The notes below the pieces were generated by a model. That model had not been told where the DNA came from. It saw only the letters and a list, made by a program, of their open reading frames with translations, and did no database searches. This document shows, in pieces, positions 1 to 12,100 of a stretch of 64,000 nt of DNA (the stretch's first letter is position 1; each line of letters begins with the position of its first letter). The position numbers were made by a program, and so were the translations under genes. This DNA comes from Apricaphanius iberus (lineage: Eukaryota > Chordata > Actinopteri > Cyprinodontiformes > Aphaniidae). Location: contig JAPXFQ010000398.1 in assembly GCA_028564705.1 (NCBI GenBank), forward strand, positions 2,666,001 through 2,730,000, given 5' to 3'.

Positions 1-141
1 AATGTGTGAGTTTAAGTATGATCCGACTGTGCGATTAACGGTCAACAAAGTTCTGCGGACTGACCCCCTGAATGCATTTGTTTCAGAGGAAAGGTATTTT
101 TCCCTGCCATAATCTTTTCCGGTGTGTTTTCTGCCCGACAG

Positions 142-288
142 GTGATCTACTTCACTGAAATGCACAACATCTTCAATGACTTAACGGAGCAGATCGATCG
201 AGCCGGGCTGACTGATGAGGAGAGGCAGAGGGAGACCGAGGCCAAGCTCAGCGAGTTGCGCTCTCTGTCCATTGTCGCCGACGACTGA
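142..288 (+). CDS. Last coding exon of an unidentified gene (3' partial)
   Basis: An open frame of 48 codons follows a good splice acceptor (pyrimidine-rich tract ending in cag at 139-141) and stops at TGA 286-288. The peptide starts VIYFTEMHNIFNDL and ends LSELRSLSIVADD. It is acidic and charge-rich, with a helical, coiled-coil-like pattern (runs such as DEERQRETEAKL). The rest of the gene lies left of the window, so the entry phase is inferred only from the absence of stops in this frame. I do not recognise the family. It could be the C-terminal helix of a coiled-coil or BAR-like protein, but nothing diagnostic is present. The composition is clearly coding compared with the AT-rich flank, and a polyadenylation signal follows about 1 kb downstream. 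Confidence 0.7.
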   Translation: MIYFTEMHNIFNDLTEQIDRAGLTDEERQRETEAKLSELRSLSIVADD

Positions 289-1320
289 AGGGGGTGGGGG
301 GGTGCTGAAGATCGGGATGTGCTCTTTTCATGCCTCTCTGAACGGATTCTACTCTCTCCATGGGAGCTCAGACGGACAGCAGTGGCCTTAAAACGATCAC
401 CGGTTTCCGTCATTGCAGCCACTCTAGTTTTGCACTACATCCTAATGGTTGAATTTTTTTTTTTCCCTTTAGCAAAGACACTGTAATTCAGAGCAGCTGA
501 GCGCCACATAAACTAAGCCATCAGCCAAGTGCGACTTTATAAGCCAATATGTTTTTTTCCTGTAGTAATGGAATCAGGTTTTGTTAGACCTAATTACAAG
601 GTTTTACTAATTGTCTTAGAGATAGTTTGTTTCATACATTTTAACAAATGTTTCAATTTCTCCTGTTACTAAAAGTTCAGATTATTTTCTACTCTGCGGG
701 ATTAAAATCACAATCACCTGTTTTACTGTGGAAAAACTAGTTCTTCCATGTTGTAATATTTAGGTTACTTCTGTGCCATCATGTGAGGGCTTCTCTCTGG
801 GCTTTAAACATTTCCAACATCGCTCATCCATAAAACGTCTACACCGACGCTGACTTTAGAAGGTATAAAGCGAGCTTTTGCTTGCGTTGAGGTTGTGAAA
901 GGTTATCCACCCGGACTGAAGAGATGAACCGTCTCCACTAAGGAAAATGCTTCGACTCCCTCTAGTGGGAATTACCCATCATAGCAGCCACTTTCCTTTT
1001 GTTCACAGCACCCATCCTTTGTTCTATTGTTGGTGAGAGTATGTGTTAGCGAAGAGCCTCACACATTGTTAGCGTGCTAGAAAGTCCTTTCTAGTCACCC
1101 CCAACACCAGGGTTGGAAGCCAGTTTTTGTTTCTGGCCTCCTTTGATTTTGGAAACAGTCTTTCTGCTTTGTTTTCACTCTATTGGGATGAAATGAAAGT
1201 ATAAAAGCTAAACTATACAGTTATGTACAAACATAGATTTTTTCAGATGTGACTTTTACTTTGTTTCTTCAGTTGTATCTTTGAGTTAGCTCTGCAATAA
1301 AGGCAGTTTGTGTTGCACAG
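289..1320 (+). other. 3' untranslated region of the first gene
   Basis: This AT-rich non-coding sequence follows the TGA at 286-288. It contains no other supported frame. It ends near the canonical AATAAA at 1296-1301, followed by a TG-rich stretch (tttgtgttgcac), which is the usual arrangement at a vertebrate poly(A) site. Confidence 0.6.
1296..1301 (+). terminator. Poly(A) signal AATAAA of the first gene
   Basis: A canonical AATAAA with a downstream GT-rich element, about 1 kb after the stop codon of the plus-strand gene. It is the first canonical plus-strand hexamer after that stop that I noticed. Confidence 0.6.
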
Positions 1321-1634
1321 AAATAACTTGAAATCAAGGTGCTTTTATTAATCACTTAAATTATTGTATTATGGTTGATTTTTTTTTTTACATAAATAAG
1401 GTGGTTCTTTGTCTTTAGTTGTTTTGTTGTACTGTTACTCTGTCAAATGTGATCTCATTGAAGTAAATTAACTAAGAAGAAACCAGCTGCTTTCTCATTT
1501 TTTATCCATAAGTCTAAAACACTGTGTCAGGAAAACTACACTTTTAACCGTTAATCTTTTATTTCTAAGAAATTCGATGCAGAAACTACTGAAATTAATA
1601 TTCTGAGGAGTTTAGCTTAAAATTTCTACATACA

Positions 1635-2765
1635 AATTCATACGCCTTAAACTTCTCCGAATTACAACCTCAAATATGAATGTATTTTATTTGGCTTGTT
1701 TTGATGGACCAACTGGAAGGTCAATATTTGAAAAGTATAAGCAAATGTAAGCTTTTTTTCTTTAAAAATCTGTAAAGTTTCCATATAAATTCAAAATTTA
1801 TATCAAATAAAATCCACTGCAATGAATGTAGGTGACACCACAAAACATAAAAGCATGGTCATGGGAAACATGGTGGTGGCAGTATAATGCCGGGGGATGC
1901 TTTTCCTCTGCAGAGACACCTCAGGGTTTGCATGACAGATTGAGCCAAAAACATGGTTATCCTGGAAGAAAACCTGATTGGAGCTGAAAAAAGTTTTAGA
2001 TGTTGGTGGAGGTCGGAGAATGACATTAAACTTAGAGCTAGAGCTACAATAGAATGGCCCAGTCAAACTCCAGACTTGAATCCAAGCAAGAATGTGTTCC
2101 TATGGCAGTTATGTACTGAATTTAATTTTAGAATTTTCAAAGTCTGGATAAGGCTTGAAAAAACTTGAAATTTCAGGATTGGGATAAAGGTTTAAATTTC
2201 CAGAATTTGTTATTCCATAATTTAAAAGAGAAAACATTTTAAAAGTTCCTTTTAACTGTATTAATAATGAAATTATGTGATATGTTCATTCACAACAATT
2301 TTGTTGACCTCTTATATCCACTTTTTGAGTTAAATAAATGCACCAAGTCGACAATAAAAATAAAAAAAACACGCAACTCTCTAACTTTCTAAATCCATAT
2401 TAAACTAGGCTTTGTTGAGATACAGAAAAGCTGAAATAAAATGAAGTTATCTGTGTTTTATTTGACATAATCCAGCCCATACTTTTCTCGTAAAGACAGA
2501 CTAAGTTTGTCCAAACAAATTTCAACATTGTGTTGGTTCATGATATTTATGGTGAAAACCTAAAACCCTAATGTTTTGTACTGAAAACCGACAAAAAAAA
2601 AAAAAACTGGAAAAGTAGGAACTTTAAAAGAGAATTTTGTAGGCACTGCATTTTGTTGCTTCTCTACATAAAATTGAAGTAAAATACATTAAAGTTTATG
2701 GTTGTTACATGACAAGAATTATGAAGTTCCAGGGGTATAAATACTTTCTGCAAAGTATGCTTATA
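1635..2765. mobile_element. Degenerate Tc1-like element
   Basis: The left part reads like the non-coding end of a widespread fish Tc1-like family (attacaacctcaaatatgaa, then gtattttattt). The middle has the characteristic 'ggtggtggcagtataatg' stretch and 'agaatggcccagtcaaact', which encodes the remnant of the transposase motif WPSQTPDLNPS. The right end is 'ggggtataaatactttctgc'. All frames are broken. It lies between the two converging genes (first gene and ACSL). Family assignment rests on remembered consensus. Confidence 0.65.
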
Positions 2766-3188
2766 CAAGTCCCCAAAACTGGGCAACACACACCTACAAG
2801 CAATATAGCTCCTGTGAGCAAAATGTCAAATGTACACTTGATCTCTTTAAAATCTCCTGGAAAGAAGTGCAGCGTGAATAAAATGTAAAACCGTCCCTGA
2901 AGGTAACTTCCTAATGACGCTTGTTATTCGGCTTTCTACAAATCAAAGACATCTTCCAAAGAAAAGAGGAAAACCTCCGGTGAATTACTGGGAAGAATTT
3001 GAGTCAACAATGAATCCACTGACCAGATCTGCAGATACCACAAAACATCTGATTAAAATCACATCAAATATCGAGTGGAGTTAAAAATGTTTGAAAGACA
3101 ACGAAACAAAATCACGACTAATTTTCTTGAGCTACCACTGACGGCATTTCCCTTTGTAGACACTGCTGAGCCTAAGGTGTTTTTGGAG

Positions 3189-6100
3189 TTAAACTGGAGT
3201 CTTGTACATGCTCGCTAGTTGTTCCCGGAACACCCTGCGGATGTCGGCGCGTCTGCTCTTTAGGGTGGGCGTGAGAAGGCCGTTGGCGATGCTGAACGTC
3301 TCCGGATATAAATAGAGGTCTTTCACCTGAGAAAACACGTGGAGAAACTCGCCGTAAAGTTAACTGGTTGCTGCAGTTATTGCAGAGATCAGTTTGGAGG
3401 TTGCAAGCAAGTCACCTGTTCAAAGGACTTGAGACCCGCTTCCTTCCCCACAGCCCTCATGTCTTCTAAGACCGCTTTCTTGACGTCCTGTGAGAGAAAA
3501 AGTTCAATTCAATTCAATTCTGTGGGATGAAGGAACATTTGAGTTAGATGAGAATTGACATACAGGGTTTTGGCACAGCTCCTGGTAGGACCCCTCAAAG
3601 CCCCTCTCCTTAGTCCATTCGACAAACACCTCTCGGTCAGGGACAACTATACCCACAACGTAGGACTGCAGACACCGAACACAAGCGCGAGTCAGACATC
3701 TGGTATGCACCCTTGGTAGGGTTTTACCTGCAGACTGATTAACACGACCTAATTAACTGGTATACCTGTAAACTGTCTCCATGCACAAACACTTGGAGCA
3801 CAGGGACGGAACGCAGGTAGACGTTCTCTATCTTCTCCGGAGCGACGTACTCTCCCTGGGACAGCTTAAAGATGTGCTTCTTTCTGTCGATGATGCGCAG
3901 CGTGCCGTTCTGATGCAAAAAAAATCAGTTAACGCCAACATTTTCCTTTTTCATTGGATTATGATCAAATTAAACTTATTTTGACGGTTTACACACACAG
4001 ACACATGTATCGCAAAAGTATAAGTAAACCTTTTCAGCCTTTGTCAGCTTAAATGTGATAGACCAATAGAGTTGAGCGTAATTGTGAAGTGGAAGGAAAA
4101 AGGTTTTCCAAGAAAGATCTAGTCAGCCCCGTTTAAGAAAACAGCACGTATTGCAGAAAAAAAGCGGGGGGGGGGGGGGGGGGGGGTGGGGGTATGGTGG
4201 TGGAATAATTATGCTGTGGGATTGTCCTTAGCAGAGAAAGTTAGTCCGAGTGACGGGAAGATGATTGGAGCTACAGTCTGGGCATTTTTTCAGGGCATGG
4301 AAATATGATAGGGATGACTTAGATGAAATGCTGAACAATATATTAAAGAGCCTGAATAAAAATACTTGCTTCACTTATCAGTATGGGGAAAAAACAAAAC
4401 TTAAAAGCAGACCACATATCCTTTATTTTTTCCACTTTTCAATCAAGCACCAATTCGTTTTATTGGATCCCATAAAATCTCAATTAAATAAGCATTATTT
4501 TTTTAAGACAAAATATGAAAAGTTTTTTTTTTTTTTTAGGAATTCTATGATAATCTTAATATTTCCAAGTCTTACAGAAAGCCACTGGCCAACGTCCCCA
4601 GTGTGGAGCCAGCCATCACTGTCCAAGGCCTCCGCTGTCCTCTCTGGGTCCTTCAGATAACCCTTGAACACACTGGGGCCGCGGATACAAATCTACCAAA
4701 GACAAAAGACGGCGAGGTATCTCCAGGGTCCAGGCATGCTGTGGACGTGTGACGTATGAATGGACCTCACAAAGCTCACCTCTCCTTCTCCATTCTTAGC
4801 CAAGTAGTTCATCTCAGGGATGTCCACCACCTTCACCATAGCGCACGGCAAGGGAGCGCCAACGTGACCTGAGGAAAAAAAACAAAAAAAACTGAGGCAT
4901 CTACTTATCTGCTGAGAAGAAGCTATGCGGGCATTTTTTTTAAAAGCAGACATTCAAACCTGTGCTGGAGTCTCCGATCAAAGAGAAAGTGCAACCTCCA
5001 GTGCACTCCGTCTGTCCGTAACCCTCGCATATGATGCATCCCATAGTGGCTCTGAGGAAGGACAAAACCGTGGAGGAGATGGGTGCTGAGGCAGTCAAGG
5101 CAAATCGGAGATTACCTCCTAAACTCTCCTGAAACGCAGAGTAAAACAACATTGGCTTTTACATTAAAAACAAACAAAAAAAGATAGTAGTTAAAAGACA
5201 GTCGTGTCGTGGATCAGAGCTTATTCCTATTTGAACTTTTATCACCCTTGGTCACAGTTTCCCATCTGATTTGAAGCAGCGAGCCAAACTCCTTCAGTTC
5301 TGAGTCGCATGTGTGAATGCCTCTTCAGTCTACTCCCACAGGTCCAATATGCTGCTGGTGAGTTTTGGCATCGGCTGCTGGAACAATTGTGCTACTCTTG
5401 AAAAGCTCGTATTTCTAATTTGGAGCGATTCGGGAGGCCGTTTGTTCACAGGTAAAATGAACAAACAGCCTCTTGATGCGATTTAACTGAAGTGATACAC
5501 AGATGAAAAAAACAACTGAACGTAACACAAAATAGTGGAAGCTTCGTTTTAACCATAAAAAAAAAAAAAGAGCGTCAATATGAGGCAGCTGAACTGCAGG
5601 AAATGATTAATTACAGATGCCATCATACATAGCAGGTCAGTATAAAATGTGACACAATGAGAATGGGAAATATTTCCAGTCCCTAAAGAAAAAATGTACA
5701 ATCATGGCGTGGCCAGTTATTTCACTCGACTCAAATCAAAAACACCTCACAGGGTCTGTATTGTTAATAACTGAAGCACAGATGTGGCAGTTTCATGATA
5801 TGGGGCAGCCAGATAGGAAGAAATGCCTTCATTTCATGTCAGTAATGTTTGTCACAAATTAAGTCTTGCATGAAAGCATGAAGAGAAGGCAAGTAAAAAC
5901 ATCTCTGGTTTTTAAAGAAACATATTGAAACTATGACGTTGCTGTTTGTATTACCTGCTTGAATTGCAGAAGAACAACATGAACGGTTTTTGTTCGTAAC
6001 ACAGAGATGCAAAGAGGTGGCAGCGTCATGATACGGCGCACCCTGCTTACACGAAATGCTAGGACTAATTTTATAGCCAGAACCACAACATAGTAATATT

Positions 6101-9100
6101 TCAAATGAAGTGTAAATCAATACTTAAAATATAGTGTCTGAAGCAACAAATCAAAGCTATGACCTAACCTACATTTAGAAGGAGATCCTGGTTAAACAGT
6201 ATTGTTAATACACAGCACATAAAGCGCATAGCTGGCAGTGTCATGATATGGGCCTGCCTGATTGCAGGCAATGCTCCAACTAATTTTACTGGCAGGACCA
6301 TAGAATATTAATATAGATTGTGACAGAATGAACCTTAAATACATTCATAAAGAAAGAAAAGAAATGACAGTCCCTAATGTAAAAAAAAAGTAAAATAGTG
6401 ACTTCACTTAAATCCAGAATAACAGACAGGGAGTATTTTTATTGATACATTGAGGCTGAATGGTGGTAATGTCATGAAACGGTTCAGCCACAAAACCCAA
6501 CGTTTACAGATAGCACCATGGAAGGTCAATATTACATGTGGCACTATTAGTTTTGAATAAATTTATAAATTAAGGCAGAGAAAACGATTTATGGTTTCTA
6601 AAGGAACCAAATATAATTAACTTCACATTTATAACACTTCACTACCTTTAAAGGTTAATCTGGCCATTTTTTAACCATATCTTACCTTACGCCTATCATC
6701 AGAACATTCTTCAAACGGCTTTATGGTTTTATATGTAATAAGTAAATATAGAAATCAAACCCCTGATATAAAAAACACCAGAAAACTGACTTGGGAGAGG
6801 AGCCGCTTGTGCGGTTCAGACTCAGACCTGAATTTTGCTGAACACGAGTTTATCCCACAGACTATTGTTCCGCACAATCCCTCTGCGGAGCTCGGCCTGC
6901 TTTCTCCCGACGGCGTAGTGAAGCAGAGCCCGCCGAAGCGGAGAGCTCACAGAACCCAGGATCTTCGAAGGAAACCAGAGACAAACGTAAGAGAGACAAA
7001 AGCGACCACACTCTCTGCGGCCCTGGGTAGCATCAGGGGGAGCGAGCGCTTCACCGACCTTATCGTAGATGCGATTTAGAATACGAGGCACAACGGGGAA
7101 GAGGGTCGGTTTGAGAGTTTTTATGTCATCCATCAGGAGAGAAACGTCGCCCTGGAAGAATCCCACTCGGGCTCCGTAGCAGTACATCGTGAGCTGTGGC
7201 AGAAAGCGGTTTTATTCAGGGCTGAAGCGCTCGGGAGGAAAGCATCTGTGAAGACAATAAAGCTACCTGGATCATCCTCTCGAACATGTGGGCAAGAGGC
7301 AGGTAAGAGATGGACACGTCCTCCTGCTGGATCACAAACGAACCCTGAGAGGAGACAGGAAACGAAATGAGTGTAACTTCTTGGGGGGGGGGGTTGGTGT
7401 CAGGCAGCGGGATACGGCGAGGCCCCGCAGGCAATCAAAGACCCTTTTCCAGCAGCAGTTAAGACAGCAGAATCTGTAGACAGGGGCAATTAGTTAAAGT
7501 ACCTCACAGCGACACGGGCAATCAAACATCCAATTAATCATACCATTAGACGCAGCGGGTAAGGGGGACAGGTTTGACATACAGGCAGATGGGATAGCGA
7601 CGCTAGCTGCAAGGCTGTTCTCAATTAGACAAGGAGGTGGAAATGTAGACAGACCTCCAGGATCTTAATGACAGAGGAAGTATTGGAGGCGATGTTCCCG
7701 TGGGTGATCATGGCTCCCTTGGGCTTCCCTGGATAAATAAACATGAAAATTATTGCAGCGCCCTGCACAGCAAAGGAACCTACAGCGGTACCACAAAGAA
7801 TGGCTGTAAGTGGGCACCAAGGGACATTCGTCTAATGATGTTAGAGGGGTGTAATTACGCAGAGGCCTCTGAGATCAGACGTACCTGTGGTTCCACTGGT
7901 GAAGCAAACCACTGCCAGATCCTGAGGCTGGGGCAGCTGCAGCAGACAGTGAAGAAAAAAAAAAGAAAAAAAGAGGAGAACATGACTCAGGTTTAGAGAG
8001 GAGGAAGCCCTCGGTCTGCTTTCTAAGTGAGTGTTAATGATATCTTGCTGGACAGGAGCAACGACAGAGCCGTCGGGCGGGTATTTAGGAGCTCATGAAT
8101 CAGTTTGATGCGGTGACGTTGCAGCTGAGAGAGGACAAACTCACCACGGGATCTCTGAGGTTCTGCCTTCCCAGCTCCTGCAATACGCGCACAGTTTTAC
8201 AAATAATCGTCGACGGCACAAAAAAAAAAAAAAACAAAAAACAAAAAAAGCATGCGTGTTTCAAAAAAAAGTCTACGTGCCGCCCGCACCCACTCACCAT
8301 GAGCTGCTCCCGGTTCAGAACGTCCACCCCGCACTTCCTCGCCCTCTCTGCGAAGGCGGGGCTGAAGTCGTTGAACAGAACCAGGCAGGAGATCTTCGGA
8401 GTCGTGCCTTTCTCCTTGCACTCCAGCAACAACGCCGCCCTCTCCTCTTGGTCACAGACAACCAGGGACATCTCGGCTGAACAGAAACGCACACGAAAAG
8501 GTTTGTACGGAAATGTTCTTAATGAAGCGTGAAAGTACACAACTTACACAGTGCTTGCAAAAATATTTTAACTCTTCGAACTAGGAATAAACCGACACTG
8601 GTTGAGGTATCAGGGCCGATGCCGTTCTTATGTTCTGTATCGGTATCGGTTAAAGTTAACCGATGTCATGAACCGATACTTAAAATGTGTAAACTTTTAC
8701 TTGAAAGTTCCGTTTTTTACTCATTTTTATTATTATTTTTTGTCTGATTCACCATCATTTGTTGTAACAAGCAGTGAAGAAAATAAAACCTTGCTTCCAA
8801 TTTATTGCATTTTTGTGTATGGTAGAAGTACTCAGTATTGGCAAGTACTCAGATCCAAGTATCGGTATCGTATCGGTTTGAAAAAAGTGGTATTGTTGCA
8901 TCCCTAGTGCCTTTTCCTCTCAGCACACAGTTTATGTGATTCAGTATTGTTTGGATCAGTATCGGCAGATTATGAACCTCAGATATCTGGATCGGTATCG
9001 GAAATTAAAAAAGTGGATCGGTGCATTGTTATTTTGAACACCTTAAGCAGGTAAAAACCCCAAAGCCACATGTATTTTATTGGGTCGTTACGTGACTGTT

Positions 9101-12100
9101 ATCGGAATTTCCTCAATAAAGATTAGATATATTCTATTCGAACCAACACAACGTGGAAGGAAAAGCATATCTGGCTTTCTAATGTTTTTTGGGGTTTTTT
9201 AAACTGCCTTTTGGTGTGCTCCTCTAACAGCTTTAAACATTTGGAGACTAAACCTTTTGCTCATTCTTTGTTGCACATTAGCTGAAGCTGAGTCAGATGG
9301 AATGGAGAACCCAACAAACAGCCATGAATATTATTTATCAAATCATCAATGTTCCAAGTCTTGCCCCATTTACCGGCTTTACTTTGACTGAGCCATTCTA
9401 TTGAATGCATTATGACGTAAACTGTTCCAATGTAGCTCTACTGAATCTTTAGGGTCATAGTCCTGCTGGAAGGTGGAGCTCCTCCACAGTCTCAAGTCTT
9501 TTCCTACTTTGAAAAGGTTGCACACAGCATGATGCTACCATGACTATGCTTCACTTTGGAAATGGTGTGTCCAGGATGATGGACAATGTCGGTTTTCTGC
9601 CCTGGAGGACATTTTGCATGTTCTCCTCACCTGAGTTTTATAAGCTAACTCTGGTTTAAACTTCTCCACAACTTGATCCCTAATGTTCTCTAATAAACCT
9701 AAGAGGCCTTCACTGAACAGCTGAGTTTATACCAATATTATCAGTCTAAAGGCGGCTTGATACAACTTAATACTTTTCATGTTTCTATTTACATTTTTGT
9801 CATTTGAGATAGAAGGATAACAAGACACTGATTGTAGTTGTACTTTGTAAAATAGTTTGTCCATCAAAGTTGCCTCAGATTACTTTATTACCTTTCTATC
9901 CTGTACATAACATACATCTAGATAAATTTCTAATAATTACAGTGCAAATTTAAAATACAGCTATATTTAAAATGTTTCAATTAATTTCCCCTTTTTAAAA
10001 GGAGTATGGTTTAGTTGGAACATCTTGGTGGTTTCATACAAATACAACACCAAGTTCAACCAAAGAGGGGGAATTAATCTAGACGTGCTAAAACTTGAGG
10101 AAAGTCCTCATATTATTTTTATCAAGCATCAGCTCAAGTTTCAGTGCTGATGGCTGACTCATTCTGTTAAAAAAAAAAAAAACTCAGATACATTTTTCTG
10201 AACAGCTCTGTTTTGTATATTTCAAACATTTTCTTTATTGACTTTTTTTTCTGTTAAGATTCTTCATTTTCATTTCAACACTCAGAGTTTAAGATGTGAA
10301 TCCGGTCAACGTGTCACTAATAATTTCTCACCGAGGTTGAGGATGTGAACCATTGCTTCCGTCCCCAGCGTGTCGTACAGAGGCACCAGAGCCATGGAGT
10401 AGGTGTAGCAGGCCATCTCCGAGATGACCCACTGTCACCAGCAGAGGGAGACAAAGAAGCATGGTTAGACCACCTCTTACAGGCTTCACACAGTTAGCAT
10501 TTGTTCCAGATGATCACACAAATAACATCTAACTGATAACCATGCTCTTTCCAAATCCATTTAGATTAAACATACGTACACACCCTATGGATGTAATTGT
10601 TAAGAACAAAAACAAATTACAACTGGAAGGAATTATATCTATCCATCAGTTTTTCAATTTTTTCTCATCGTCATTCGATGATTCTCTGGGGAAGCCAAAT
10701 GAAGCCGTTTCATTTTGACAGTACATACTCTGCCTGCACATGTATTAGTGCCTTTTTCTATTATTTTTATTTCCAAGAACATATGATTGGGAAACGATGT
10801 GGTGATTTCATTGGTGTCATCGCTCATCTTAAGAATAAATTGCTTTCCCAAAGAGTAGACAGCCTGCCCTGATGGATCGCAATTAAGAGGAAAAAAAACA
10901 ACATTTTTTTTATCATACTAAAAAGTGTTGAAATTGAAGCCACCTGTACTGCACTACTCTTGCAACAAAAGGCTCAAAGTATGATTAATGCAGATCTGCG
11001 GCTGAAAGACAAACCCAAATAATGAAACATCCACCAGTGTGGTTTATAACTCATGAGGTGTTTGTGTTGAAATGAACTATCTGATTTTAGTCAGAAGTCA
11101 CTTGTTTCAGCAGACATACATGATGCGTTCAAATGCTACTTTGAGAGAGAAAGTCATGGGCTGTTGGTCCTGCTGATCCTGCAATGCCGAAAACAGTCTT
11201 AAAATGTTTTCTATTTGTTAATAACTTCACCGATTCTGAGCTGCTTTGCAGAGCAGTAGTAATAACTGCTTATCTAAGATTATTATCGATTTCACACCTC
11301 TTTATCCTGCTGCAATGCATTATGAGGGGGTTTTTGAAGCAAATTTTAAGAGCTGGAGTTTTTTAAATGAGCCTTCAACAGGTTGACGTAGGTGCTTCCT
11401 GATCACAGGATTGATTCCTTGAGTCTGTTCAATAAATGTTCCCTCTGAGACAAATGTATACGCTGCTGCTCATAAGCAGAAAGGTTTTTGTCGAGCTGCC
11501 ATTGGAGAGGATTTACTGTAGGCTTTTTCTTCTGAACAGCACGTTTCCAGAAGCTCAGACTGAAAAACATGAATCCCTACCTCTGGCCTGTTTGGAGAGT
11601 AAACCCCGACAAACTGTTGGCAGCCTTTGGTAATCATTCCACTCCCCATCCACTGTGCCTGCTGAGCCACCTGGAAGATAGGAGAGCTTCAATCAATACG
11701 CAGCAGAGACTCGCACATTAAACAGATGTGCTGCTGTGACGGGTCAAACCTCAGAGTAGGAGATCCACTCATAGGGCTGGCCTGGCTTCCTGTGGCCAAG
11801 ACATGGACCGTCTCCTGCAGGCCACATATCAGACACGTCGAAAAAGTTCAGATTTAAGTAACGTATGAACGTTACAGGTTTGACTAAAGCATTCAGGGAC
11901 CAGCTTTTCAGTTTGCATTTACATGGATTGCTTTGGATTTTTATACTAGATTAATTTAGGGATGCACCGATATTGATACTGGTATCGGGCCAATACTGTT
12001 CTAATGTACTCGTACCAGTTAGTTAACTTATATCATAAACCGTTACTGAAAATGTGGAAACTCTGCAATAATTTCACAGAAAATGTGTATTTTTCACTTG

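Noticed and set aside
4166..4186. G-quadruplex regulatory element
   Set aside because: A homopolymer G run next to a transposon relic. Nothing ties it to a promoter, and its length may be uncertain in assembly.
8095..8540. Overlapping frames of about 145 codons on both strands
   Set aside because: The minus-strand frame contains two true ACSL exons plus the read-through intron. The plus-strand frame is its shadow.
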